Source: Aspidapion aeneum (taxonomy: Eukaryota > Arthropoda > Insecta > Coleoptera > Brentidae). From it: DNA of 64,000 nucleotides. Numbering within the stretch: the stretch's first letter is position 1; every line of letters begins with the position of its first letter. The position numbers and the translations under genes are program-made. The stretch spans positions 64,329,379-64,393,378 of the forward strand of contig OY755046.1 of NCBI GenBank assembly GCA_963576565.1, in the 5' to 3' direction. Of this stretch, positions 1 through 12,418 are shown piece after piece. A model generated the notes under the pieces. It was not told the DNA's origin. It made no database searches and saw nothing but the letters and a program-made list of their open reading frames with translations.

Positions 1-1613
1 GGGTCTTAGCCCCCCAGAAGACATATTCCTGGGTGCGCTAGTGTTAATAATATAATATGTTAACCAAAAATTCGTTTGTTTTACTAAAACAATTTCCGGC
101 TATCTCCATTAAGATAATCACGCATAGACTCATCACCAAATGTGTTTAAAAAATTAGTACATGGTTGACACATTTTAATACATAATAAAATTATTTTTAT
201 CTGGGTTACAGACACACATACATACATACATAAATAGAAGTTCATTAGCTGAAAAAGCGAAATGTCATGATCAACTAGCTGTTTCCTTTTTAATTATCGA
301 GTGTGCTATGCAAGAAATCAAGCAATTTTTTCCAATAAAACTGAATAAATAGAACCGAACCTTCCCTAAAAAAATACAAAAAGTAAAATCCCAATTAGAA
401 TTTTTTTTTATTAAATATTTTTCTTTCTCCTCGACTCATACCATGAATAAACTTCATTTGCGAATGATGACCGATAGCTGCTCGGGTCCTCTCTGTGTAA
501 CAATTTTTGAATGGGTGAGAAGGAGTAGGGGAAAGGGAGGCAAAATGGGATACTTAATTTTATAGGCTTTTTTTTCCTATTAAATGATCACTATTGGGTT
601 GGGCATTTGGAATAAACTTGGCTAGATATGTTGTCTTCACTGGCCTATATAAGAAGCAATGATTTTTTTTTGGATATTTTCCACATATTTCATGAATTCA
701 AACATAAAATCGCATAAAATACGGCCTTATGAGGTGTCCCCTCCCCCTTGAAACTGTCTTACCCCCATTAACTAAAACTGCGGTATCTCGTTTTACCGCC
801 GTATCCCATTTTGCTTCCCTTTCCCCTAATCAAAAACTATTGTAATTCGTGATTTTAAAGGAAATTTTATGCTGAATTTAAATCTAAAAACTAAAAGTGG
901 CAGGCAAAATTCAATTTGAAAGTTGAATTCTCTATAAAAATGTAATTCACACTAAAATCAAAAAAAAAATCATCGGGTTTTTAATTATTTCTAGCAGATA
1001 TATAAAAACTCACACTTTCGGGCCTTGATTTTCGAGAGATGATTTAAAGGAAAACTAGCATATTTCCTTAGCGTATTGTGGTTTTTATTATGCAAAAAAA
1101 ATTATATAATTATGTCAATTTTAATTTTGACATTTATAAATATTAAAACTTTACATAGGCTTTTTTATTTTCTGCCTCACCCGGTATACTTATCTAGAAA
1201 ACCCAAACCTTGTTGCCGATGCCTAAATTTAAGTTTTACTTTAGTTTCCATTTTAATTAAAAAGATTATCCGCCTAAGCTTCTAAGTTTTTTCTTAGTTA
1301 ATTAATAGCAGGAAGAATGGCAAAATATTTTTTGCCGAAATAGTCCCCAGTACATCGGACTCTTTTTTAAGTGATGATTAAAAGGCTGAATTTTTGTACA
1401 GAGCTTTATTCTTCAAAGGGATTATTAACAGAGTGCGCCGGCGCAGGAATTTTTCGAGCTTCGGACTGACTAAACCAAGCATGAAATTTTGGGGACAATG
1501 TTTGGTTACGGTTACTAATTCTTTACTGTTCCTTTTTTTATCTCGTAATTTGTGAGATGAAAAAAGTAACACTATATAAATACACACGTAGGAGGTAGGT
1601 AGAGTTCTGAAGT

Positions 1614-3070
1614 ATGGAAATTCATTTCTTCAGTAAAAAACCCAACAAAAGAAAAAGTAAACATCCAGATCATCAAACCAGAACAATGGACAGAACACTA
1701 CAAGAGACTGCTGCAGGAGACGAGACACGAATATCTGGCAGCCTCTCCGAGAAGAGATATGAAAAAGAAATGATAAAGAATAGTATTAAAAAGCTTAAAT
1801 CCGGAAAAGCTAGCGGACCTGGAAGAATATATGCTGAAATTCTCAACTATGGATCAGAGAAACTACTCGAAAATCTTACATATTATCAATCAATGCATAA
1901 ACGGACATCCAGTACCTGATGATTGGAAAATTGCATTTATATCTTCAATACATAAAAAGGGAAACAAGCTGGATTGCAACAATTACAAAGGAATTTCAGT
2001 AACCTGTACTCTAAATAGATTGTACGGTAGGATTCTTAGAGATCTGATAGAGAATGATTTTCATGAACAAGAAGAAGAAGAGCAAAGTGGGTTTCGTGCA
2101 GGCAGATCTTGTAGTGATAATGGTTTTTGTCTTAAACAAGTAATTGAGAAAAGGAGCGCCAGAAATATAGAGACTCATGTTACTTTTGTGGACCTATAAA
2201 AAGTTTATGATATCGTTAATAAACGAATCCATGCAATGAGTATGTATACGTGGGTGTCACATTTGATCGGACAGGAACAGACTGTAAAGAACTGGAAAAA
2301 AGAATAGTAAAAGCAAAAAAGGTTATTGGATGCCTTAACAGTATTTTATGGAGCAGAGAGATGAAAAATAATGTAAAATTTAAAATATCGATCACTGGGA
2401 AGAAAAGCGTTACAACTCAAAAAATTATATTTTACAGGAGAAGCAATTTAAACTTTTTTAAACTAAATATTACTTAGTACTTACAGTTACAGGTGTTCAT
2501 AACATATTTTTGTTTTATTAAAAATCAATAAATAGTCTGGGAAATAGGTATATTTTAGTTTTAAAAATGCTTAAATATAGATAATAGAGAAGAAACTAAA
2601 AGAAATATATTTTTGATTTGTAACCCTTTTCTTCCCAGTGATCGATATATGAAACAATGGTAAAAAGCACGTTGTTGTATGAAATAGAGACTTGTCATGT
2701 AACAGAAAAATACAAAACAAAAATGGAAAGTGTCGAAATGGATCCAATAAGAAGATCAATGAGAATATCTAGAACAGATCACATAAGAAATGAGATCATA
2801 AAAGAAAGAATGAGAATCGAAGGAAGCACAACGGATGACATCACTAAAAGGCAACTGATATGGTACGGCCATGTACAACGGATGAACGACGAAAGATTAC
2901 CAATGCAGGTCCTAGAATGGCAACCAATAGGGCGCAGAAAGAGAGGGCGTTCTAAACTGGAATGTCAACAGTCAATCCAAAGATCAATGAGTCAAAAAAA
3001 TCTGACAGAAGATGATTGTCAGGATCGAAGAAGGTGGAGATAACATAGAAAAACGTTCTAAACCGACATA
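1614..3070 (+). mobile_element. RTE-like LINE remnant with internal deletion
   Basis: Reverse transcriptase pieces in changing frames: [46 protein letters not shown]. The catalytic core (the FADDQ region) is deleted near 2215-2235. The sequence resumes with [16 protein letters not shown] and the C-terminal [15 protein letters not shown] and GRRKRGR segments. A MITE is inserted at 2389-2644. The 3' end (CTAAACCGAC plus ATAATAATA) has the short-repeat tail usual for RTE-type elements. Confidence 0.8.
2389..2644. mobile_element. Small MITE inserted in the LINE
   Basis: 256 bp with 27-bp terminal inverted repeats: CGATCACTGGGAAGAAAAG at 2389 and CTTTTCTTCCCAGTGATCG ending at 2644, with one mismatch over the full 27 bp. 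Comparison with the uninterrupted LINE at 39920 (AACATATATGAAAC) shows a clean insertion. The flanks fit a TA (or ATAT) target duplication, suggesting Tc1/mariner type. Confidence 0.85.
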
Positions 3071-3415
3071 ATAATAAAAGAAGGTAACACTAAAAAATAG
3101 GTTACCGGTAATTCGTTTTCTGTAGTTTTCAAAATGTCAATACTTTCTGCGCTCGCGCACTCTGTTAGAAAACACTTTTAAGAATTTTCGCAGAGGAAAA
3201 AGTTGGGCATAATAAAGTTATATACCTACGAAAATTCTGCCGGTTACTCATCTTTTAAAAAACAGACCGGTGTACTGTGGACTAAAACTTTGTTAAGCTC
3301 GCTCAGACACCAAGTTGTATTTAAATTTTATTGAAAATTTCCACTAAAGTTCGTGTGGGGATGCCGAAGAAGTAATTAACCTTTAGAAAAATTAATCTAG
3401 AGAAAAGAAAGTTTT

Positions 3416-3760
3416 CTAGAGTATATACGATAAACCAGTGTCGTAGATAGTGATTATCAGGGGTATTTGGGGTCTTCTTTTATTTTCCAGTTTAAAATAC
3501 GTTTGGTTCCATCGATGGTCTTTTTGTCTGATATTATGACCGCCAAATTTCCATTTTAATTTTGCTACCTCTCCTCTGACATCCCTTATTTTTGTTGTAT
3601 TTCTTATCCATTTATTCCTTTTTATATCTGTTAGCTTTATATGTAACATTTGTCTTTCCATTGATTTTTGGGCGTTTGTTACCTTATCCATGTTTTACTT
3701 TGTAAGTGTCCAGGTCTGGGATTCATAGGTGACATACAGGAAGTTTTGAGGTACTGAGGA
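3416..3760 (-). mobile_element. LINE 3' fragment (RTE-like, second family)
   Basis: Minus-strand frame with YESQTWTLTK, QKSMERQML, AKLKWKFGGHNIRQKD: the post-RT region of an endonuclease-reverse transcriptase LINE. Only the 3' end is left. Confidence 0.65.
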
Positions 3761-3954
3761 TATTTTTAATATTTTAATATGTAGTTTAATTTACCAAATG
3801 CTGTCCAGACTTTGATTTCAGCTGGTCTTCTTTTTTTAAGCTCCCTCCCCCTTATGAGCCTAAAAACATTATGTAATATACTACAGTTCATTTAGGAATT
3901 TGTGAAATAGCTTTTTGACATTTAGAAATAAAGTTTCAGACTTCCATCGTCTTG

Positions 3955-4437
3955 ATTTATTTTCAACATGACGTTTCGGTTATTCGGTATCTCTAACCGT
4001 TTTCAAGTGTAAACTAAACAATCTAGTCTTTAGGCTACTACTTATACTACTTGGTGTGCAGTCAGGCGTGACGGCCGGTACCCTTTTTAATCCTAAGACG
4101 CCTGTTTTAATTAAGGAGTGGTTTCCATATGTTTGGTATATCCGTGCTTGGTTGACTGAAAACTTCTTTATTCTGCATTATAAACGCAGCTTCAATAAAC
4201 TTTCGTTTTCGCCAATGCGACTCCTTATGCAAAACTTTGCATGCATGATCCGCTAAACCGGATTTTTCAATATCCACTAATTGGGTACTTTTTAGAAGTT
4301 CATTTACATTAAACTGAAGAGGGCGTTTCATTTCACCTACATATGATTTATCACACTCAAACGGGATTTGGTAAATACATTCCTTATTATTTGAGGGATT
4401 TTCTGGTTTTGTTTTCAAAACTCCTTATCGTATTTCC
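3955..4437 (-). mobile_element. Penelope-like element fragment with GIY-YIG domain
   Basis: Minus-strand frame of about 103 residues with CIYQIPFECDKSYVGE, SGLADHA and RKRKFIEAAFI. These match the GIY-YIG endonuclease of Penelope-like retroelements (the Glu of FIEA is the expected metal ligand). Compared with the copy at 5590, about 33 bp is missing around DHA|KVLHKE. Confidence 0.75.
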
Positions 4438-5589
4438 CGATGAAAATACTATTTTTATATTATAGTGCTTGGCTATTTGTCTTGTTTTCTGAAATCCCTT
4501 GAACATATGAAATGTTAATGACACACAACGAATTATTATTTTGAGAATTTGCTACAGTTGTTTTGTTTCACGCTACTGGATTCAGAAACCACCCATTTCT
4601 TTTAAGTATCCGGTAAAAATTTCAAAACAATTGGACACAGAATAGACTAAATTCAAATTTTTATAGACAAAAATGATAAAAATCGGCAGATACCGTTAAA
4701 AATTGGGTATTTTTGTGAATTTATAATAATTTTCAGAAGATATAAAAATTTTTTCACCTTTCTTTCGAATTATGTTAATCAGTGTTGCAAAAAAACACGC
4801 AGAAAAAAGTTTTTTTTAACGTAACAAAAAGTCCCTATAAAATTTTATGAAAAGAATCGCCCTAGCACATAAGCTAAGAAATAGATTAATGTTTTCAAAT
4901 ACTCCACTAGTTTGTTATAGTTAGTGTAGGATCAGATTTTCACAGATTTTTGATAAATTATAGACCCAATTTTATTACTCTAAGTATAGACCACTATTAT
5001 ACTGTATGTGATTTAATGATTAATTCATAAATCATATCCTCCCTTCCACGCATCGAGTTATAACACCCCATCTCAAGAAGCTCTATCTACTTCACTGCTA
5101 TAAACAATACCTACCTTGGCTAATCCTTTGAAATTTTTATGTTTTAATCAGCCTTTGCAGTAACACGTGGCGTCATGGGAAAGTAGTTTAATTTTTTTGT
5201 TTAAAAATTTGTTATTAATTAAAATCAAGAAATAAAAATCATATTAGTCCCTCGATAAGAAAATGAATTCCTAAATAACTTTTCTACTTTACTTTGGAGT
5301 TATCATGATTTCATGTGTATCTGTCTATTTCTTAAATTAGGGAAAAAATGGGAAATATCCCTTAAAAACACACACTCAGTGTATGAATTGTGTCATGGGT
5401 GACAAGGAGTACTCCCTTAATATCGGGTAAAAGTCAAACTGCGCATGTGATCTTACACGGTAAAAAAATTTATCTACAATGAGACGTTTAATGAGACTTT
5501 ATTTTTCTTCTTTAATTGTTTTGTTTCAGTATACTCCATTTTGCAACAAAGCAAATTGTCTTCATATAAGTAATATTTTGTAGAAATAA

Positions 5590-6066
5590 AATTTCGGACT
5601 TCCATTGTCTTTATTTATTTTAAAACATGACGTTTCGGTTAGTAAGTATATCTAACCGTTATCAAGTGTAAATTAAACAATCTAGACTTTAGGCTACTAC
5701 TTATACTACTTAGTGTGCAGTCAGGTGTGACGGCCCGCCCCCTTTTTTAATCCTAAGACGCCTGTTTTCCTTAAGGAGTGGTTTCCATATGTTTACTATG
5801 TCCGTGCTTGGTTGACTGAAAACTTCTTTATTCTGCATTATAAACGCAGCTTCAATAAACTTTCGTTTTCGCCAATGCGACTCCTTATGTAAAACTTTAG
5901 CTTCTGACCATTGAATCCTGTGATCATTTGACCATGCATGATCTGCTAAACCGGATTTTTCAATATCCCCTAATTGGGTACTTTTTAGATGTTCATTTAC
6001 TCTAACCTGAAGAGGGCATTTCGTTTTACCTACATATGATTTACCATTTTACCATTTTACCTACAT
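5590..6066 (-). mobile_element. Second Penelope-like GIY-YIG fragment
   Basis: Same 3' sequence as 3955-4437 (ATGACGTTTCGGTTA, GCAGTCAGGTGTGACGGC). It keeps the AWSNDHRIQWSEAKVLHKES segment that the first copy lost. It is cut off at 6066 next to an inverted-repeat element. Confidence 0.75.
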
Positions 6067-6069
6067 ATG

Positions 6070-6480
6070 ATTTCATTTTCTACACAAAACAATCTTATTT
6101 AACCTAATTTGTTCACGAAACACAGACACGCAAGAACAAAAGCGAAAAAGAAAAATAAAAACAAATAAAATTTTGAGGTTATGTTGAGATTTTCTGTTAA
6201 AAACATGATTAATGGCGGTAAATTCAAAATTTTGGCCGCGTGCTTGCGCTCTTCGGACGCCCTGTAAAAAAAACAACAAATATCAGCTGATGTCTGTCAC
6301 TCGTCTTAGTCGTTGTCCTAAGAATTGAAAGTTGGCAACTCTTAAGACAAAGACTAATCAAAAACAAAAGCAAAAGCATTGTATGAACACTCCCATAAGA
6401 AACAGTGGTTTGAACTTTTTTATGACAAGACATATGACTATACCAAGACAAAAGACTAGACAAAAGACGAGTATGAACGA
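6070..6480 (-). mobile_element. Inverted-repeat element, truncated copy
   Basis: Minus-strand copy of the element at 21386-21958. It shares GTCATATGTCTTGTCATAA, GACAACGACTAAGACGAGTG and the end CGTTCATACTCGTCTTTTGT. The ORFs in it are not convincing genes. Confidence 0.65.
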
Positions 6481-6524
6481 TCCATTAAAGACTTAAAAAT
6501 TATCCAAATCCTTTAAAAAAGGAG

Positions 6525-6905
6525 TGAAATTATAACAAAAACATTTCATGTAAGAAAAGCAAAGTACGCGAAAATGGTATTCCATAAAAAGAATTGAGAT
6601 AAAAGTAAAGCCAAGTTCTCTAATACACATTTCAAAATGAAGGTTCTTACTAGTTTGGAATTGTTTTTCTAAACTTGGCTATTACGGCTGCAAATGACTC
6701 TTAGGCACAGTGCTAAATTAAACATAAAGAATTTTGGCTGTAATAGCAAAGTTTAAAGAAACATTTTCAAACTAGTAAGAATCTTTCATTTTGAAATTTG
6801 TGTTATAGAACTTGGCTTTACTTTTATCACAATTCTTTTTACGGAATACCATTTTCGCGTACTTGGCTTTTTTTACATGAGATGTTTTTATTATGATTAT
6901 AATTT
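6525..6905. repeat. Fold-back (palindromic) element
   Basis: The two halves are inverted copies: ACGCGAAAATGGTATTCC near 6568 against GGAATACCATTTTCGCGT near 6842, and TTCTTACTAGTTTG against CAAACTAGTAAGAA nearer the middle. Confidence 0.75.
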
Positions 6906-7577
6906 TTACACAAAACCATCATTATTTTCCAAAATTTTCGCATGCGGCGCATTTAATGCAAACTTCAAAGAACAGACGTAATAAAAACCGGAAAAAATAT
7001 ATTTTGGTTTTTCCTGCCTGTTTGGCCCCTTCCACTCAGACACCCTGTATCTGCCACTGCAGGGAATTAATTAATAGAGATCACAAACCGGCAGATAATG
7101 GAATTAATTAAAAATGGTTTAATATAACCTACCTATATTCGACAGTACATAAACCGATCTATTTTTTATGTTAATGTTTACGATGAAAAAAAACTGAAGT
7201 AACACCGAGAATGTGCTATTTGGATGTATGTATGTCGAATTTTCACGTCACTGGTGGTCCAGCTGATTTTTGTAAACAAAAGATAGATATGATATGAACA
7301 ACCAATATTTTTTGAATTTTTTGAAAACTAAGGCCATTTTCCTACTATTTTTTAGTATATTCTTATAAAATAATATTTTTGAGACATATCAGTCGTTATT
7401 TTTTTTAGCCCGCTTCATTTTCTTTTACACAAAAATTAAAATTCGAAGTAAATAATGTGTTCATCTCAGCTTCAAAAATAATCCGTTCACCTACATCTTT
7501 GTTTACTTCCCAAGTTCTCGGTTTACCTTTGATACTAAACGATCATATTCAGTTTGACTTGTATTTCAAGTTTTGTG

Positions 7578-8567
7578 TAGGGTTACCAGACGTCCGGATT
7601 AATCCGGACATGTCCGGATTTTTACTACGTCCGGGTGGGTCCGGGCGGATTGTAAAGTAACCGCCTTTATAAACATTAAATAATGCAAAATAAACTAGTT
7701 TCAAAAAATGTAATTAAACAATAATCGTCGATAAATTTAGTAGTGTGAATTCATCTTTAAGCGGGGTCTTTACATAACGTTTTACTTTACGTCTTGCCTG
7801 TTCACTGTTCAGTCAAAACGCATCAAGTAAAACTTTGTGTGTAGACGGAAAAATGGACGTTTTACTTGAACTGATTTAAGACGGAAGACCGCCTAGAGAA
7901 CTGACCGGATCACGCATTGTTTTCCAATAAAACCATCGTTTTGTATCAAAAACTGATCTAAAAACGTACGTTAAAATTATCAAGTCTCTACGCTAGTCTT
8001 TCAACTGTCATACTTGACCCTTTTGACTGACAGGCAAGACGTAAGGGAAAACGTTATGTGAAGACCCCGCTTAAAGTAGTATTATTAATTTCGCCCTGTT
8101 GACGTTTACACTTCTGCCGTAATTTTTTTGATGAAGTTTGTAATCTAAAAATAGTACATATCAGACAATTTTACTTCTGATGACCACAATCTGCCTACCC
8201 ACGAAAAATGGGCAAAATATTTTAATGCCAGTATTTCTACCCAGTGGACCAAAGAAAGAAATAGGCTGCTTTTATCTTCTGTAAAAGGAATACTCATGAC
8301 TTCATACAATTTAAGAAATATGAGCTGCTCAGAATTTTACGATTTTGTACTTCTGCCTAAAAATTCAACGCTGTTGAATAAAATACAAAGCAGTGAAAAG
8401 TACCTATAAAATAGTAGGTATATTATGTTATTTATTAGTTATTGTTCCAATAAAACAAAAATGTAGATTTTTTGTGTGTGGCATTGAAAAAATTTTGACG
8501 TCCGGATTTTGTCCGGATTTTCTTGACGGCTGGTCCTGGTTTGAGACGTTTTCATCTGGTAACCCTA
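7578..8567 (+). mobile_element. hAT-type element with transposase remnant
   Basis: 990 bp with inverted ends TAGGGTTACCAGA and TCTGGTAACCCTA. The flanking 8-bp duplication GTTTTGTG (7570-7577 and 8568-8575) is the size expected of hAT. The + strand encodes a decayed C-terminal hAT-like piece around 8190-8400 (LPTHEKWAKYFNA, SVKGILMTSYNLRNMSCSEF, LLNKIQSSEKY). A piggyBac-like MITE is nested inside. Confidence 0.85.
7761..8070. mobile_element. piggyBac-like MITE
   Basis: 310 bp with ends GCGGGGTCTTTACATAACGT and ACGTTATGTGAAGACCCCGC, flanked on both sides by TTAA, the piggyBac target. The inverted ends continue for about 40 bp. No coding capacity. Confidence 0.85.
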
Positions 8568-9096
8568 GTTTTGTGTAATAAAAAATAAAGCGGACTAAAA
8601 GAAAATAACGACAATACGTCTAGAAAATTATATTTTATTTTAGGATGTATATCAAAAAACAGTAGGAAAATTGCCTTGGTTTTCAAAAAATTCAAAGAAT
8701 ATTAGTTGTTCAGATCATATCTAACTTTTGTTTACAAAAATCAGCTGGACCACTAGTGACGTGAAAATTCGACATATATATATATATATAAGATCCGAAC
8801 ACCGGTCTATTCTATCCATCGTGAGTCAGTTCGACGCTTAAAAGTTGTCTACGCCTGCGCATTATGTTGAAAATTACTTTCAAGTATTTTCGCAGGGTGA
8901 ATCTTTCGTTAATCTCTAAAATGTGTCCATTTGTGAGAAATAGCAGAAATTATTGGTCAATGACGGGGTCGACCCACCACATTTTGTCTCCCCGGTTAAA
9001 ATCGACCATTGACGCCCCCTTCAAGGTTATTTCTTTTTAATCGGCTCTTTTATTTGCGTTTTTTTTAAACAATTTTGCCGCCCACTGATAGTAGTG

Positions 9097-10145
9097 CCCC
9101 GGGCCGCGTATTTACGTTTCCGTGCTCATTTCACGTCGGCGCGGTTTTGAAATAGACACGGAAATGTTACAATATATTTGGCTTCAAATACGTGTTGATT
9201 TTAAGAGTTTTGATCTCGAAATGAGCACGGATCTGTAACAGAACATCGCTCATTAAACTATTACAAAAGCGTATTCAACTGTCAGGTTAAAACGCTAACA
9301 TAACGAAAGCTAATCAATCAAATCTAACCGAACCGAACCAAAGCAAACTGAACCAATAATTTTTTTCAAAAAAAAAAACTTTCCTAACTTCCTACCCGGG
9401 ATCCTAGAGGATGTGAATCCGAACCGAAACCGAACCAAAGCAAACTGAACCAACAATTAAAAAAAAAACTTTCCTGACTTCTTTCCCGGGATCCTAGAGG
9501 GTGTGAATAGTGTTGTAGTTTAGTTTGGTTAGGTTAGGTTTGGTTCGGTTTAGTTCGGATCGGTTCGATTCGGTTCGGATTCACATCCTCTAGGATCCCG
9601 GGTAGGAACTCAGGAAAGTTTTTTTTTTGAAAAAAATTATTGGTTCAGTTTGCTTTGGTTCGGTTCGGTTAGATTTGATTGATTAGCTTTCGTTAGGTTA
9701 GGTTTTTGAAACTTTCTATTTTCATGTGGTTAGAAATCAAGTGAAAATCATTTAAATCAATAAAATTTATTAATAACAGAACAACATCTGTCGTCGTAGT
9801 TACCGGTGTAAAACAATGAACACTGAACTTTGCAGGTATAGTTAATGGAAGAGTGTTCTTTAAAGAATTTCAAAATCTTGAGTAATATTACTACAAATAC
9901 CTTTAAACTGCTCCATAATTTTCATATTAACAAACATATAACCTCAAAGTCAAACTAATAAACAACGTGAATCCAATTTAGGTTTCAAATGTGCACTAAT
10001 AAGTAAACCCCTGCGCTGCGTAATTCAATTCAAATCCATGCTTTGTTCGAGCCTCGGCGTCTTAAAATCAACATTTCCGTGTCTATTTCAAAACAGCGCT
10101 GCCGTGAAACCAGCACGGAAACGTAAATACGCCCCCGGGCCGTTG
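9097..10145. repeat. Fold-back element containing an inner palindrome
   Basis: Outer arms: CCCCGGGCCGCGTATTTACG at 9097 against CGTAAATACGCCCCCGGGC near 10122, and GAAATAGACACGGAAATGTT against AACATTTCCGTGTCTATTTC. Inside, 9282-9712 is a second palindrome made of ACCGAACC-type repeats and three copies of CCCGGGATCCTAGAGG. Confidence 0.7.
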
Positions 10146-10469
10146 CCCTGGCCCCTGGTAGCCCTGGAGTCGTCCATGCTGATGAATAAGAATTCGAAAA
10201 AACTGAGCCTGCAAATTTTGATTGATAAACTTCGAACAGTCTAAAAATCGGAAAATAAAATATTATAGACATAAAATTGTCAGTCCAATTGAAATATGGA
10301 TGTTCATGTGACATCCGTGTACCTTTGTAAAATATTGTTATCGTTTTTTTATTGTCCGATTTGTCTTTATTAAAATTTGAAAAATGGTGTGTCCCTCAAT
10401 TTTTATATTTTTTCTTCACTACCTAACCAACAACCGAATATTTATAGGCCAGTTATTGTAGCTAAAAAA

Positions 10470-10800
10470 AGATCCCCAGCTTGCAAAAGGTCCAGGGCCG
10501 GCTCCCCCCTACAGTTTGGATATAGTGTGCATAAATAGGTTTTTTTTAATTAATTGGTCCCTGTACATACTATTAAAAAAAAATTTCAGAAATAATGAAG
10601 ACTTCCTACAGTAGCCCTTTTGCACATTTTTTTGTCATAAAAATGGTTTTTGTGTTATAACGCTAAACATTTCGGCGCCACTTTGGATTTTGACCATTCT
10701 TTTTTTTTATTTAGTGGCCTGTATCTTCGAAACTGCTTATTTTTGAGAAAATCTGCAATAACATAAAATAAAGACTAACTAAAAGCCGAAATAAAAAAAG
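10470..10800 (+). repeat. Half copy of the 46564-48470 fold-back family
   Basis: Shares TCGAAACTGCTTATTTTTGA, the AGACTAACTAAAAGCC region and the TTTGGATTTTGACCA motif with 46780-46900. Confidence 0.6.
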
Positions 10801-10948
10801 AAGAAAGAAATACTAACTAATACTAAAAGATATTATTGAGTTGTTCTCTGCGTAGTAACATTAAAAAAAACACCCTGTACAGGGTGTCCCAAATTGGGCA
10901 CTTTTAGGGGGTTTAAGGTACTTCTAGGGGAGACAGAGAAAAACTGAC

Positions 10949-11992
10949 CACGCATTGCGAGGCTCAAATTTCAAGAGAAGACTTATAGTGAAAACCGCAT
11001 TTCGAAATATCGTCTCGTCTTTGAGCTACGGGGGCTTTTTGAAAAGTCTGCATTTTTGAAGGGGGTCTATAACTTCGTTATTAGTGGAAATTTTGATTTA
11101 GAGTAAATTGCAGTTTCATAGACTTTGTCACGAGGAATTCACCCGCTAAATTATATTTTAACTGTCTCTTTTAGTTTTTGAGATATGACATAAAGTTGCA
11201 TTTTTTCTTATGGAATGGCCTATATTTTAATTAATTTTCGAATTCGTCATTGAATTCTTTTCAAAATGATGTATCATATGTCATGGTTTGATTGAGCGGT
11301 TTAGAAGATATTCAACTTTTTCACTTATTTCTAGTGCGCTATGATTTCCTGCTGAGGCAGGTCAAGGCATTCCAGTATTTTTATTATTTTACACAGTCAA
11401 AAATATAGTAAGCCTGGTTTGGAAAAATTATAATTTATCTGACGGCCCTCAAAGCTTAGTTATAAAAAGTAACAAAAATGATACATATTTCAAAATAAAA
11501 TTAAAACGCTTTTGTGCAAAATAATTTCATATCAAAGCGTAATGTCAAATTGTTTAAACAATTCAAAACTTTCACGTCAATGGCGCATGACGTCATTCAA
11601 CGCACACTAGACAAAAATAAAAAACTTTATTATCTCTGAAACCGCTCAATCAAACTATGACGTATGATACATCATTTTGAAAAGAATTCAATGACGAATT
11701 CGAAAATTAATTAAAATATAGGCCATTCCATAAGAAAAAATGCAACTTTATGTCATATCTCAAAAACTAAAAGTGACAGTTAAAATTTAATTTAGCGGGT
11801 GAATTCCTTGTGACAAAGTCTATAAAATTGCAATTTACTCCAAATCAAAATTTCCAATAATAACGAAGTTATAGACCCCCCTCCAAAATGCAGACTTTTC
11901 AAAAAGCCCCCGTAGCACAAAGACGAGACGATATTTCAAAATGCGGTTTTCACTATAAGTCTTCTCTTGAAATTTGAGCCTCGCAATGCGTG
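10949..11992. repeat. Fold-back element with about 360-bp arms
   Basis: Left arm about 10949-11308 and right arm 11636-11992 are inverted copies (CACGCATTGCGAGGCTCAAA against TTTGAGCCTCGCAATGCGTG; ATTCAATGACGAATTC is shared). A CACCCTGTACAGGGTG palindrome lies at 10871-10886. Confidence 0.8.
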
Positions 11993-12418
11993 GTACACTC
12001 TACTTGTAATTTTATTTCTTTATCGTTGTATTTCTTTCTCTTTCCGTCCTGCGTTTCGTTTTCTATACCTTTTAAAATGCCATGAAATTGAGTATTTCTG
12101 CTTCTGCACTTACGGAAACCTAAGTATCTCCGAAAATTGAATAAGAAATCGCTTAAAACTTAAGTGGTCGCTGACCTGTACCTACTTAAGTTTCCGTAAT
12201 TTTGACGAAAAATAGGGTTTTATTGTATAGGTGATTTTCAATTTTTCTCCTGCAATGGCCAGACCTTTCTGCTTTAATCGAAATAGGCCACGGAGTACGT
12301 ATTTATACAGTGTGGAACAGCCAAATGGAAGAAATTCGATAACGAATAAGTGAGGACGTTTTGGGAAAAACGCTTGAACACTTCGATTTGTATTTTTAAA
12401 TGCGTATTTTAAAAAAAA

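Larger units (their letters stand above)
7231..8778. mobile_element. Outer fold-back element of a three-level nest
   Basis: Ends TATGTCGAATTTTCACGTCA (7232) and TGACGTGAAAATTCGACATA (near 8756-8775). The arms stay inverted-complementary for about 200 bp (GTCGTTATTTTTTTTAGCCC against GGACTAAAAGAAAATAACGA). A hAT element sits in the middle. Confidence 0.8.

Noticed and set aside
9400..9605. CCCGGGATCCTAGAGG resembling a cloning polylinker
   Set aside because: It differs from the common vector order, occurs three times in both orientations inside a fold-back repeat, and is not next to other vector sequence.
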